Numbered from the stretch's first letter, positions 6,763 through 14,420 are shown. The stretch: DNA of 22,154 nt from Acetobacteraceae bacterium (GCA_947478535.1 CANJXD010000024.1:1-22154), one strand, 5' to 3'. A program made the numbers and translations. Notes: generated by a model from the letters alone, not told the origin.

Positions 6763-7785
6763 GTGAGCCGGGTGGCGACAGGCTCCTTCGCCGGGCGGAA
6801 TTTCCGCGCCTGGGTGCGGTCCTGCGCCTTCACCATGGCGCTGTCCTTCCTGGTGGCCGCGGGGGTCGGCGACGAAGGCGGGCTGATGCCGGTGACGGTG
6901 GTGCTGGTGGCCGGGCTCGGGCTCGGGTGCCTGTATTTCCTGTTCCCGCGCGGCATCCACTTCGCCTTCGGCACGGCGACGGGCCTGGCGCTCTATGCCT
7001 CGTTGTTCGTGCTGCTTGGCCGGGCGCAGTTCCCGGACGCGCCGGAATGGACACGCCCGCCCGCCTTCCTGCTGCCCGTCCTCGCCTTCCTGGTCATGGT
7101 CTGGTGGCGCCGGCGCGAATTGGCGGCGGTGACCGAACAGCAGGAAGCGGAGGATCTGGACCACCTGCCGCATGCCATGCGCTGGCTCGCCTTCGTGTCC
7201 CTGGTCGGGCTGGTCTGCTTCATCCTGCCGGTGAACCGGGCGACGCCGGGGGTGCAGGCGGCCAGTCTGCTTGGCGCGATGGCGGCGATCGCGGTGATGG
7301 TGGCCTTCTCGGTGCGCGACGTGGTGCGGCTGCTGGTCGATGTGGCGCTGATCGTCGATGAACTCTCGGCGCGGGCGCGGCATCTCGCTGTGCCGATCGT
7401 CGCCTTCATCCTGATGTATGCCCTGCTGGTCATCGGCTTCGCCTCCGCCTACCGGATCGCCGATGGGCTGTCGGCGCATGCGCTGTTTCATGGAGCACAG
7501 GGTGGCGTGGATACGGCGATCCGGCTGACTTTCTCGGATGCGCTGCATTTCTCGATCGCGACTCTGTCCACCGTCGGCTACGGCGATATCCGGCCCTCCG
7601 ATGAGGGGGTGCGGGTACTGGCGGGGCTGGAAGTGCTGGCGGGGCAGTTGCTGCTGCTGTTCGGCTTCGCGGAGATCATGCGCAGCCGCCGCGCCCGGCC
7701 GGACCGCACCTTGCCTTCGGCCGCCCGCCAGCATCTCGACCCGGGGCGACCGGGCGGGCATTCTCGGCCCCCCGAAGCGGGGTGA
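6763..7785 (+). CDS. Ion-channel (K+ selective pore) membrane protein
   Basis: A 340-residue membrane protein with several hydrophobic helices: about 20-34, 43-62, 68-86, 100-116, 140-156, 164-184, 208-230 and 284-304. Between the last two is a pore loop with FSIATLSTVGYGDIRPSD, whose TVGYGD at 270-275 is the K+ selectivity filter. It is therefore an ion-transport-2 type potassium channel with an extended N-terminal membrane region. No RCK/TrkA-N domain follows; the C-terminus is a short basic, proline-rich tail. GTG 6763 is the first start after the ridA-like stop (5-base gap); GTG 6772 is possible. Gating is not evident. The N-terminal region of about six spans has no arginine-rich S4 motif, so voltage gating is not indicated. 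Confidence 0.8.
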   Translation: MSRVATGSFAGRNFRAWVRSCAFTMALSFLVAAGVGDEGGLMPVTVVLVAGLGLGCLYFLFPRGIHFAFGTATGLALYASLFVLLGRAQFPDAPEWTRPPAFLLPVLAFLVMVWWRRRELAAVTEQQEAEDLDHLPHAMRWLAFVSLVGLVCFILPVNRATPGVQAASLLGAMAAIAVMVAFSVRDVVRLLVDVALIVDELSARARHLAVPIVAFILMYALLVIGFASAYRIADGLSAHALFHGAQGGVDTAIRLTFSDALHFSIATLSTVGYGDIRPSDEGVRVLAGLEVLAGQLLLLFGFAEIMRSRRARPDRTLPSAARQHLDPGRPGGHSRPPEAG

Positions 7786-7871
7786 CCCACCGAAGGTCAT
7801 GGCGCCGCCCGGGACTGGCCGCGCGCCTGCCTTAATTGGCCGCCATGACTATGCGTAACCGAGGAGTTGCT

Positions 7872-8945
7872 ATGCACATCCTGCTGACCGGTGGCCTGGG
7901 CTTTATCGGCTCCGCCGTTGTCCGCCGCCTGATCGCCACCACCGACCATGTGGTGATCAATGTGGACAAGGAGACCTATGCCGCGAGCCATGAGGCGCTG
8001 GATGCCGCGCGGGGCGACCGGCGGCATGTGCATGTGAAGGCCGATATCTGCAACCCCATCGCCATGGCCGCCACCTTCGCGCAGTGGCGCCCGCAGGTGG
8101 TGATGCACCTGGCCGCCGAAAGCCATGTGGACCGGTCCATCGATGGTCCGGCCGAGTTCATCAGCACCAATGTCGTCGGCACCCAGGTGATGCTGGAAGC
8201 CGCGCGGGCCTATTGGGCCGGGCTGGAAGGCGCGGAAAAGGCGGCCTTCCGCTTCCACCACATCTCGACCGATGAGGTCTTCGGCAGCCTTGAATCCTCG
8301 GATGACAAGCCCTTCGACGAACACACGCCCTATGATCCGCGCAGCCCCTACTCCGCCTCGAAGGCGGCGTCGGACCATCTGGTGCGGGCCTGGCACCACA
8401 CCTACGGGTTCCCGTCCTTCGTCTCCAACACCACGAACAACTATGGGCCGTGGCAATTCCCGGAAAAGCTGATCCCGCTGGTCTCGCTCAACGCCTTGGA
8501 AGGCAAGCCGCTGCCGGTCTATGGCGATGGCGCTAATATCCGCGACTGGATCCATGTGGAGGACCATGCGGAGGCGCTGTGCCTGGCCGCCCTCGGCGCC
8601 GGCAAGCCGGGCGGCACCTATTGCATCGGGCCGCGCCAGGAACGCAGCAACCTGGAGGTCGTGAAGGCCATCTGCGCGACGCTGGACCGGCTGCGGCCGG
8701 ACCCGGCGGGCCCGCGTGAGCGGCTGATCACCTTCGTGAAGGACCGCCCCGGGCATGATTTCCGCTACGCGATGGACCCGGCCTCGGCCGAGATCGCGCT
8801 GGGCTGGACGGCGAAATACGATTTCGAGGCCGGGCTGGAACACACGCTTCGCTGGTATCTGGACCATGAGGCCTGGTGGGGCCCGATCCGGGCGCGGCGC
8901 TATTCTGGCCAACGGCTTGGAACTGCCCCGGCGACCAAGGGTTGA
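7872..8945 (+). CDS. rfbB: dTDP-glucose 4,6-dehydratase
   Basis: A 357-residue extended SDR that converts dTDP-glucose to dTDP-4-keto-6-deoxyglucose with NAD+. The nucleotide-binding glycines GGLGFIG are at 7-13; HLAAESHVDRSIDGP at about 79-93 is diagnostic of RmlB/RfbB; the catalytic T-D-E is ISTDEVFGSL (T133, D134, E135); and Y160-xxx-K164 (YSASK) is intact. NNYGPWQFPEKLIPL and YGDGANIRDWIHVEDHA complete the family signature. ATG 7872 has GAGGAG (7861-7866) at a 5-base spacing, so the upstream in-frame ATGs are rejected. It is the first gene of the sugar cluster; the 86-base gap before it contains one AT-richer patch (ttaattgg) but no promoter I can call firmly. RmlA, C and D are absent here, so the pathway diverges from rhamnose. 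Confidence 0.93.
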   Translation: MHILLTGGLGFIGSAVVRRLIATTDHVVINVDKETYAASHEALDAARGDRRHVHVKADICNPIAMAATFAQWRPQVVMHLAAESHVDRSIDGPAEFISTNVVGTQVMLEAARAYWAGLEGAEKAAFRFHHISTDEVFGSLESSDDKPFDEHTPYDPRSPYSASKAASDHLVRAWHHTYGFPSFVSNTTNNYGPWQFPEKLIPLVSLNALEGKPLPVYGDGANIRDWIHVEDHAEALCLAALGAGKPGGTYCIGPRQERSNLEVVKAICATLDRLRPDPAGPRERLITFVKDRPGHDFRYAMDPASAEIALGWTAKYDFEAGLEHTLRWYLDHEAWWGPIRARRYSGQRLGTAPATKG

Positions 8946-8985
8946 GCGGGTGCGGCATAACGCAGGACATGGGGAATAACGGGCG

Positions 8986-9978
8986 GTGACCATCAACGGT
9001 TGGCGCGGCAAGCGGGTCTTGGTGACGGGCGGGGCCGGCTTCCTCGGCAGTGGGCTGTGCCATGCGCTCGCGGCGGAAGGGGCGCGCGTCGTGGCGCTCG
9101 ACGCCATGGTGCCGGATGGCGGGGCGAGCCCGCTGAACCTCGAGGGCAGCAATGTCATGTTGGTGCGCGGCGATATCCGCGACGCGGAGCTGCATTCGCT
9201 CTGCCAGGGCATCGATGTGCTGTTCAACATGGCGGCGCAGACCAGCCATATGGGCGGGCAGAAGGACCCGGTTTCCGACATCGCCATCAATGCCGTGGCG
9301 CAGGTCCGCCTGATCGGCGTGATGCGGGAAGCGGCACCGAAGGCGGTGGTGGTCCATGCCTCCACCCGCCAATTCTATGGCCGGCCGCAATACCTGCCGG
9401 TGGATGAAAAGCACACGGTCAACCCGCCGGATTCGAACGGCGTCTCCAAATGGGCCGGTGAACAGTATTGGCTGCTCGAAAACCGGGTGCATGGCCGGCC
9501 CGTCGTCTCTCTCCGCCTGACCAACTGCTACGGCCCGCGCCTGCGCATCCGCGATGCGCGGCAGACCTTCCTCGGCATCTGGATCCGCCGCGTGCTGGAA
9601 GGCGAGGCTTTCGAGGTGTGGGGGGGTGATCAGCTGCGCGACCTCACCTATCTCGATGATGTCACCGACGCCTTCCTGCGTGCGGCGCTGCACGCGACGG
9701 AGCCGCAGGTGAACGGCCATGTCTTCAACATCGGCGGCCCGCCGCCGCTGTCGCTGAAGGACCTGGCGGACCGGCTGATCGCGGCCAATGGCGGCCAGGG
9801 CAGCTACGTCATGAAGGAGTTCCCGGCCGACCGGGCACAGATCGACATCGGCAGCTACGCCGCCGATGACCGCGCCTTCCGCGGCGCCACCGGCTGGTGG
9901 CCCCGGGTGGAGGTGGATGAGGGCCTCCGCCGGTCGCTCGAATGGTACCGTCCGCGTCTTGCTGAATATGTGGCCTGA
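8986..9978 (+). CDS. NAD-dependent epimerase/dehydratase-like extended SDR, catalytic Tyr replaced
   Basis: A 330-residue extended SDR. Rossmann glycines GGAGFLG are at 15-21 and an acidic D39 follows the second strand. FNMAAQTSHMGG (80-91) and HASTRQFYGRP (124-134) match nucleotide-sugar epimerases. At the place of the usual YxxxK the sequence is NGVSK (151-155), so the catalytic tyrosine is an asparagine while the lysine is kept. LRLTNCYGPR and LRDLTYLDDV are typical for nucleotide-sugar-binding relatives. GTG 8986 follows ggggaat at about 9 bases; the gene lies 40 bases after rfbB. Role inferred: modification of a dTDP- or other nucleotide-linked sugar in the same cluster. I recall other epimerase-like proteins with the same NGxxK pattern, so this is probably a lineage feature and not decay. 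Confidence 0.85.
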   Translation: MTINGWRGKRVLVTGGAGFLGSGLCHALAAEGARVVALDAMVPDGGASPLNLEGSNVMLVRGDIRDAELHSLCQGIDVLFNMAAQTSHMGGQKDPVSDIAINAVAQVRLIGVMREAAPKAVVVHASTRQFYGRPQYLPVDEKHTVNPPDSNGVSKWAGEQYWLLENRVHGRPVVSLRLTNCYGPRLRIRDARQTFLGIWIRRVLEGEAFEVWGGDQLRDLTYLDDVTDAFLRAALHATEPQVNGHVFNIGGPPPLSLKDLADRLIAANGGQGSYVMKEFPADRAQIDIGSYAADDRAFRGATGWWPRVEVDEGLRRSLEWYRPRLAEYVA

Positions 9979-9979
9979 C

Positions 9980-10044
9980 CCGTCCGATCGCCGGAGGGCG
10001 CAGGCGCCGGAGGCGCCGAGCACCCGGAGGCGTGAATCGGACGG
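9980..10044 (+). terminator. Nested hairpin between epimerase and aminotransferase genes (attenuator-like)
   Basis: Arms ccgtccgat (9980-9988) and atcggacgg (10036-10044) pair perfectly over 9 bases and are followed by cttttc, a short U-tract. Inside lies a second hairpin, ggcgcc-gga-ggcgcc (10003-10017). The structure ends just before the GGAG (10051-10054) of the aminotransferase. It resembles an intrinsic terminator or attenuator placed within the cluster, which would reduce but perhaps not block read-through. Confidence 0.5.
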
Positions 10045-10065
10045 CTTTTCGGAGAAAAGACACAC

Positions 10066-11199
10066 ATGAACGCCACCACCATCGTTGTGCCGCAGGCCGA
10101 TCCTGGGGCCGGCTACCGCGCCCAGAAGGCGGAAATCGATGCCGCGGTGATGCGCGCGCTCGGCTCCGGCTGGTACATCCTCGGCAAGGAGGGTGAGGCC
10201 TTCGAGCGCGAATACGCGGCCTGGCAGGGCCAGAAGCGCGCCATCGGCTGCGCGAATGGCACGGATGCGTTGGCGCTGACGCTGCGCGGCATGGGCATCG
10301 GCCCGGGCTCCACCGTCGTCACCGTCTCCCACACCGCGGTCGCCACGGTCGCCGCCATCGAGATGACGGGCGCCACGCCGCTGCTGGTCGATATCGACCC
10401 CGACACTTTCACCATGGATGCCGAGGAACTGGTCGCGGTGTTGGAGGACCCGCCGCCGGGCCTGCCGCCGATCCGCGCCATCATCCCGGTGCACCTGTAT
10501 GGCCAGTCTTGCGACCTCGACCCGATGCTGGCGGCCTGCGCGGCGCAGGATGTGCTGGTGATCGAGGATTGCTCCCAGGCGCATGGCGCGTCGCTCACGG
10601 GTCGCAAGGTCGGCACCATGGGCGATGCCGCGTGCTTCTCGCTGTATCCCACCAAGAACCTCGGTGCGCTGGGCGATGGCGGGGTGCTGACCACGGATGA
10701 CGAGGCGCTGGCCGACCGCATCGGTGCGATCCGCCAGTATGGGTGGAAGGAGCGCTACATCAGCGACACCGTCGGCGTGAACAGCCGGCTCGATGAGGTA
10801 CAGGCCGCGATCCTGCGCGTGAAGCTGACGGCGCTGGATGCCAACAACGCCCGCCGCCAGGCGATCGCTGGTGCCTATGACGAGGCGCTGGCCGCCGGTG
10901 GGCATTACGCTCCGCCGGTGCGGCGCGCGGGGGGCGGGCACGTCTTCCACCAGTATGTGCTGCGCGTGGCGGATCGGGCGGCTTTGCAGGCACGGCTGCG
11001 CGCCGAAGGGGTCGCCACCGCGGTGCACTACCCCGCGCCGGTGCACCTCCAGCCCGCCTATCGCGGCCGCACACCGCTTGGCCCGGCCGGCTGCGCCGAG
11101 ACCGCGCGCGCGGCGGGCGAGGTGATGAGCCTGCCGATGGTCCCCGAACTGACGGACGCGCAGGTGGAGCATGTTTGCAAGGCGCTCCGCCGGCTGTAA
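10066..11199 (+). CDS. DegT/DnrJ/EryC1/StrS family sugar aminotransferase
   Basis: A 377-residue PLP-dependent aminotransferase that puts an amino group on a keto-deoxysugar nucleotide. GSGWYILGKEGEAFE (33-47) and GCANGTDALALTLR (61-74) form the N-terminal signature; D168 in IEDCSQAHGA would bind the pyridine nitrogen, and K197 in SLYPTKNLGALGDGG is the PLP lysine. The SHTAVATVAAI stretch and YISDTVGVNSRLDEVQAA are most like the QdtB/FdtB/DesV group, which act on 3-keto sugars; that is inference from motifs. Such enzymes need a 3,4-ketoisomerase, which is not found in the window. ATG 10066 follows GGAG at an 11-base spacing. A classical SDR gene follows after 35 bases. Confidence 0.9.
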   Translation: MNATTIVVPQADPGAGYRAQKAEIDAAVMRALGSGWYILGKEGEAFEREYAAWQGQKRAIGCANGTDALALTLRGMGIGPGSTVVTVSHTAVATVAAIEMTGATPLLVDIDPDTFTMDAEELVAVLEDPPPGLPPIRAIIPVHLYGQSCDLDPMLAACAAQDVLVIEDCSQAHGASLTGRKVGTMGDAACFSLYPTKNLGALGDGGVLTTDDEALADRIGAIRQYGWKERYISDTVGVNSRLDEVQAAILRVKLTALDANNARRQAIAGAYDEALAAGGHYAPPVRRAGGGHVFHQYVLRVADRAALQARLRAEGVATAVHYPAPVHLQPAYRGRTPLGPAGCAETARAAGEVMSLPMVPELTDAQVEHVCKALRRL

Positions 11200-11203
11200 C
11201 TGA

Positions 11204-11229
11204 CGGTCCTCGCTCCCAGGGAAGGACCG
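11204..11229 (+). promoter_or_regulatory. Hairpin that buries the ribosome-binding site of the downstream SDR gene
   Basis: cggtcct (11204-11210) pairs perfectly with aggaccg (11223-11229) around a 12-base loop. The AGGA of the 3' arm (11223-11226) is the only good Shine-Dalgarno for ATG 11235, 8 bases away. In the folded RNA the site would be masked, which suggests translational control or coupling to the upstream gene, whose stop is at 11197-11199. Confidence 0.45.
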
Positions 11230-11234
11230 CCAGC

Positions 11235-11975
11235 ATGACGACCAGGAACTGCGCGCTGATCACCGGTGCCGGCCGCAACATCGGCCGGGCCGTGGCGATC
11301 GGGCTGGCGGAGGATGGCTTCAACGTCGTCATCAACGGCTCCTCCGACCGTGCGGCGGCCGAATCGGTGGCCGCGGAGTGCCGGGCGAAGGGGGTGAAGG
11401 CCCTCGTCGCCATGGGCGACATCGGCTCCCCCGAGGAATGTGCCCGCATCGCCGGGGAAGCCATCGCCGCCTTCGGCGCGGTGGATGTTCTGGTGAACAA
11501 TGCGGCGCTGCGGCCACTGAAGCCCTTCCTGGACCTCACCCCGGCGGATTTCCGCCGGGTCATGGCGGTCGATCTGGAAGCGGCGGTGTGGCTTTCCCAG
11601 GCCTGCCTGCCGGGGATGGTGGCGAAGGGCTGGGGCCGCATCGTCAACTTCACCGGCATGAACGCCATTCACGGCTATTCCGGCCGGGCGCCGGTTTCGG
11701 TGGCCAAGCACGGGCTCTGGGGCCTCACCAAGTCGCTCGGCAAGGAATTCGGGCCGAAGGGCGTGACGGTGAACGCGATCTCCCCCGGCCCCATCGCCGC
11801 GGATGATGACAAGCCCGATGTGCAGACCCATCGCCATGGCTATGTCGCCAAGGTGCCGGTCGGCCGCATGGGGACGCCGGCGGAGGTCACGACCGTGGTC
11901 CGCATGCTGGTCTCCGCCGGCGGGGCCTATGTGAACGGCCAGATGCTGCAGGTGAATGGCGGCGCGGAGACCTGA
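11235..11975 (+). CDS. Classical short-chain dehydrogenase/reductase homologue lacking catalytic residues
   Basis: A 246-residue SDR of FabG length. The cofactor glycines TGAGRNIG (10-17) and NNA (88-90) are intact, as is the late SPGPI (183-187). The active site is not: counting back from the conserved K158, the tyrosine position is V154 (PVSVAK), the serine position is G141 (NFTGMNAIHG), and the helix-4 asparagine position is D113 (MAVDLEA). The C-terminal part VNGQMLQVNGGAET is typical of the family. It may bind NAD(P)H or a partner without ordinary reductase chemistry, or use Y148/T140 instead. ATG 11235 follows a hairpin-masked AGGA. Its place at the end of the sugar cluster suggests, but does not show, a sugar-related role. 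Confidence 0.85.
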   Translation: MTTRNCALITGAGRNIGRAVAIGLAEDGFNVVINGSSDRAAAESVAAECRAKGVKALVAMGDIGSPEECARIAGEAIAAFGAVDVLVNNAALRPLKPFLDLTPADFRRVMAVDLEAAVWLSQACLPGMVAKGWGRIVNFTGMNAIHGYSGRAPVSVAKHGLWGLTKSLGKEFGPKGVTVNAISPGPIAADDDKPDVQTHRHGYVAKVPVGRMGTPAEVTTVVRMLVSAGGAYVNGQMLQVNGGAET

Positions 11976-12010
11976 TGCCCGCCTGATCGCGGCGGAGCCT
12001 TGCCGAATGG

Positions 12011-12039
12011 TCCCCCCCCGTGTGGGACACGGGTGGGGA
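12011..12039. terminator. Strong 12-bp imperfect hairpin after the SDR gene
   Basis: tccccccccgtgt (12011-12023) pairs with acacgggtgggga (12027-12039) with one mismatch around a GGG loop. It lies 36 bases after the SDR stop and is followed by no T-run, so it is not a canonical intrinsic terminator, but it is a plausible transcript-end stabiliser or pause site separating the sugar cluster from the histidine kinase gene. The rest of the 174-base gap (11976-12149) shows no convincing promoter. Confidence 0.4.
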
Positions 12040-12149
12040 GCGACCACTCGGCGGGCCGTCAAGACTCTGGCTACACTGACGGGGGCATAACCGTCCTCCC
12101 GCTTCGCTGCCGACGTCCGGTAGCCATCCGGGCAGCCGGAGCCGAGTAT

Positions 12150-14363
12150 GTGACGACCGCCGCCAGGCGCATGGGGATGATCGGAGACAGCCTGACCCGA
12201 CCAGGACGTGCCGCCCAACGTCGCCCGATCGGGCCGCGGCTGTTGGCGTTCGGCCGTACGCCCTTCGCTGCCTTGCTGGTCGCGGTGCTGCTCTGTGGCG
12301 CCTTCCTGGCGCTGTTCCTCATGCTCGTCGAACGCGAGCGGCGGGACCGAGTCGAGGATACGCAGCGCGATGTCCTCGGCGTGACCGCCAGTGTCACGGA
12401 TCAACTGACGCGCGCGCTGGAAACCACGGATGTCGTGCTGCTGGAGATCGCGCGTGCGGTGCCGCCGGGCGATGCGCCCTGGTCGCTGGATGGCATGGCG
12501 ATGCAGCTCAACCAACTGCCGCATCTGCGCGCCGTGTTTGTGACGGATGGGGTCGGACGGGTCCGGTTCGCGACAGTGCCCGGGCTGGTCGGCACCGATG
12601 TCGGTGACCGCCCCTGGATGCCGCGGGTGGGCCTGACCGCCTCGCGCCTCGTGGTCGGGCAGCCGGAGCCGGGGCGCTTCCTCGCGGCGCCAGGGCTCGC
12701 CGTGCCGCAGACCGTGCAGCAGGCCGGGCGCTGGAGCCTGCCGGTGGTGCGCCCCATCGTCGCCCCCGGCGGCACGCTGACCGGCGCCGTGGTGGCGCTG
12801 ATGAACCCGGACTACCTCACCTCCATCGGCCATCGTGCGGCGGAGGCGTTCCAGGTGGAGGTGCGCTTCCACGCGATCGACGGGACACCGGTCGCGCGTT
12901 GGGACGGTGCGACGACAGGAATCGGCATCCGCAACCCGGCTGCCTGGCTGTTCCGGGATTTCCTGCCGCGCCGCGACTACGGCGTGCAGTTCGGCGAGGA
13001 TAGCGAAGGCGTGCCAGCGCTGGCGGGCTTCGCCGTCACCACCACCGGCGGCATCGCGGTGGAGGTTTCACGCACCCTACCCGTCATGCTGCAACCGCTG
13101 TGGGAACACGCGGTGGAACTGGGGATCGGAATCGGCTTCCTGGCACTCAGCACGGTCGCGTTCCTGTTGCTGGTGACCTGGTTCGGCCGCGCCGTGGCGC
13201 AACAGCAGGCGATGGCGCAACTCGCGGAAAGCCAATTGCAGGTGGCGGAGCGCGAAGCGGCCCTGCTGCGGGGAAGCCGGGCGGAGACGGAACGCCTGCT
13301 GGGCTGCGTGCCCACACTCGTCTTCCACATCGAATTGCCGCGCGAGGGTGCCTATCGCTACCGCCGCATCGGCGGGAACGTGGAAGCTGTCACCGGCTGG
13401 CACGCCGATATCATCGAGGCACCGGATGGCTGGGCGCGGATCAGGGCGCCGGAGCCCGATGCCTTCGACGACTTTCTCCACATGGTCAGAGAGCAGGGCC
13501 GCGCGGAACGCGAATTTCGCCTGCGCCAGCCCGATGGGTCCGGCCGCTGGCTGCGCACGATCGCGATGGTGATCGACCGGCTGGCGGATGGCACCACGGA
13601 AATCGTTGGCTACAGCGCCGATGTCACGGCGGAACGCCAGCAGAATGCGCGGCTTTCCGCAGCCGGCCGGCTGGCCTCGCTCGGCGAGATGGCGACCGGC
13701 CTCGCGCATGAGTTGCGCCAGCCGCTGACCATCATGTCGCTGGCCGCGCAGAACCTGCAGAAGGCCCTGGTGACCGGGCGGACGCAGAACATGGGGCAGC
13801 GGGTGGAACGGATTGTCGAACAGGCCGCCCGCGCCGGCAACATCATCGAACACCTCCGCCGCTTTGCCCGCGGCACGGATGAAGGCGCCCCGCCGCAGCC
13901 CACCGGGCTCGATGCCGCTGTGGAGGGCGCGATGACGCTGGTGGGTGGCGCGCTGCGCGACGCGCAGGTGGAACTGGTGATTGATATCGGCCCCCCGGCC
14001 CCGACCGTGATGGCGCATATCGTCGGGCTGGAGCAGGTGCTGGTGAACCTGATGATGAATGCCTGCCACGCCCTGGAAACCCGCCCGCAGGGCATGGCGC
14101 GCCGGATCAACCTCTCGCTGGCGGAGGATGCGCCGGAGGGGTGTGCGCGGCTGCTGCTCGCCGATACCGGCGGTGGCATCGCGCCGGAGGTGATGGCGCG
14201 GCTGTTCGAGCCCTTCGTCACCACCAAGGGGCTCGATAAGGGAACCGGCCTCGGCCTGTCCATCTGCCATGGCCTGATCAACGCCATGGGCGGCACCATC
14301 AGCGCGCGGAACGGGCCGGACGGCGCGATCTTTATCATCACGCTGAAGCGGGCCGTGCCGTAG
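12150..14363 (+). CDS. Membrane-bound PAS sensor histidine kinase (orphan)
   Basis: A 737-residue kinase. Spans: TM1 at about 38-60, an extracytoplasmic sensor region at 61-320 that looks like a double-Cache/PDC-type domain (LRAVFVTDGVGRVRFATVP, ... RPIVAPGGTLTGAVVALMN), and TM2 at about 323-345. A coiled segment (346-385) leads to a PAS domain at about 386-495 (EAVTGWHAD, EREFRLRQPDGSGRWLRT). The HisKA box is GLAHELRQPLTIMSL with phospho-acceptor H520; HATPase follows with N-box NLMMNACHALE (633-643), DTGGGIAPEV, FEPFVTTK and GTGLGLSI (698-705). All catalytic motifs are intact. GTG 12150 has GGAG 8 bases upstream; ATG 12171 is an alternative. No response regulator is adjacent. Cache-PAS kinases commonly sense small organic ligands; the ligand is unknown. 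Confidence 0.88.
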   Translation: MTTAARRMGMIGDSLTRPGRAAQRRPIGPRLLAFGRTPFAALLVAVLLCGAFLALFLMLVERERRDRVEDTQRDVLGVTASVTDQLTRALETTDVVLLEIARAVPPGDAPWSLDGMAMQLNQLPHLRAVFVTDGVGRVRFATVPGLVGTDVGDRPWMPRVGLTASRLVVGQPEPGRFLAAPGLAVPQTVQQAGRWSLPVVRPIVAPGGTLTGAVVALMNPDYLTSIGHRAAEAFQVEVRFHAIDGTPVARWDGATTGIGIRNPAAWLFRDFLPRRDYGVQFGEDSEGVPALAGFAVTTTGGIAVEVSRTLPVMLQPLWEHAVELGIGIGFLALSTVAFLLLVTWFGRAVAQQQAMAQLAESQLQVAEREAALLRGSRAETERLLGCVPTLVFHIELPREGAYRYRRIGGNVEAVTGWHADIIEAPDGWARIRAPEPDAFDDFLHMVREQGRAEREFRLRQPDGSGRWLRTIAMVIDRLADGTTEIVGYSADVTAERQQNARLSAAGRLASLGEMATGLAHELRQPLTIMSLAAQNLQKALVTGRTQNMGQRVERIVEQAARAGNIIEHLRRFARGTDEGAPPQPTGLDAAVEGAMTLVGGALRDAQVELVIDIGPPAPTVMAHIVGLEQVLVNLMMNACHALETRPQGMARRINLSLAEDAPEGCARLLLADTGGGIAPEVMARLFEPFVTTKGLDKGTGLGLSICHGLINAMGGTISARNGPDGAIFIITLKRAVP

Positions 14364-14418
14364 GCACGCGGAAGCGGGCCGTGCCGTAGGCGCGCGGAAG
14401 CACGCCGTGCCGTAGCCG
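14345..14418 (+). repeat. 26-bp tandem repeat (about 2.8 copies) duplicating the kinase stop region
   Basis: Copy 1 (14345-14370) and copy 2 (14371-14396), starting gaagcgggccgtgccgtagg, differ by one base; copy 3 (from 14397) matches for about 19 bases with two changes, then diverges. Each copy contains a version of the last kinase codons plus TAG. Copy 1 also holds a perfect hairpin CGTGCC-GTA-GGCACG (14354-14368); copy 2 has the same hairpin with one G-U pair. The array fills the gap between the convergent kinase and MlrC-type genes and may act as a bidirectional transcription end. Confidence 0.85.
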
Positions 14419-14420
14419 GT

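Noticed and set aside
7797..9365. 522-codon minus-strand open frame
   Set aside because: Antisense to the dTDP-glucose dehydratase gene, whose catalytic residues are all present on the plus strand.
8728..11172. 814-codon minus-strand open frame
   Set aside because: Antisense to the epimerase and aminotransferase genes, both of which have full motif sets; no recognisable domain in the antisense product.
11058..12872. 604-codon minus-strand open frame
   Set aside because: Antisense shadow across the SDR and the kinase N-terminus; His/Arg/Gly-rich with no domain signature.
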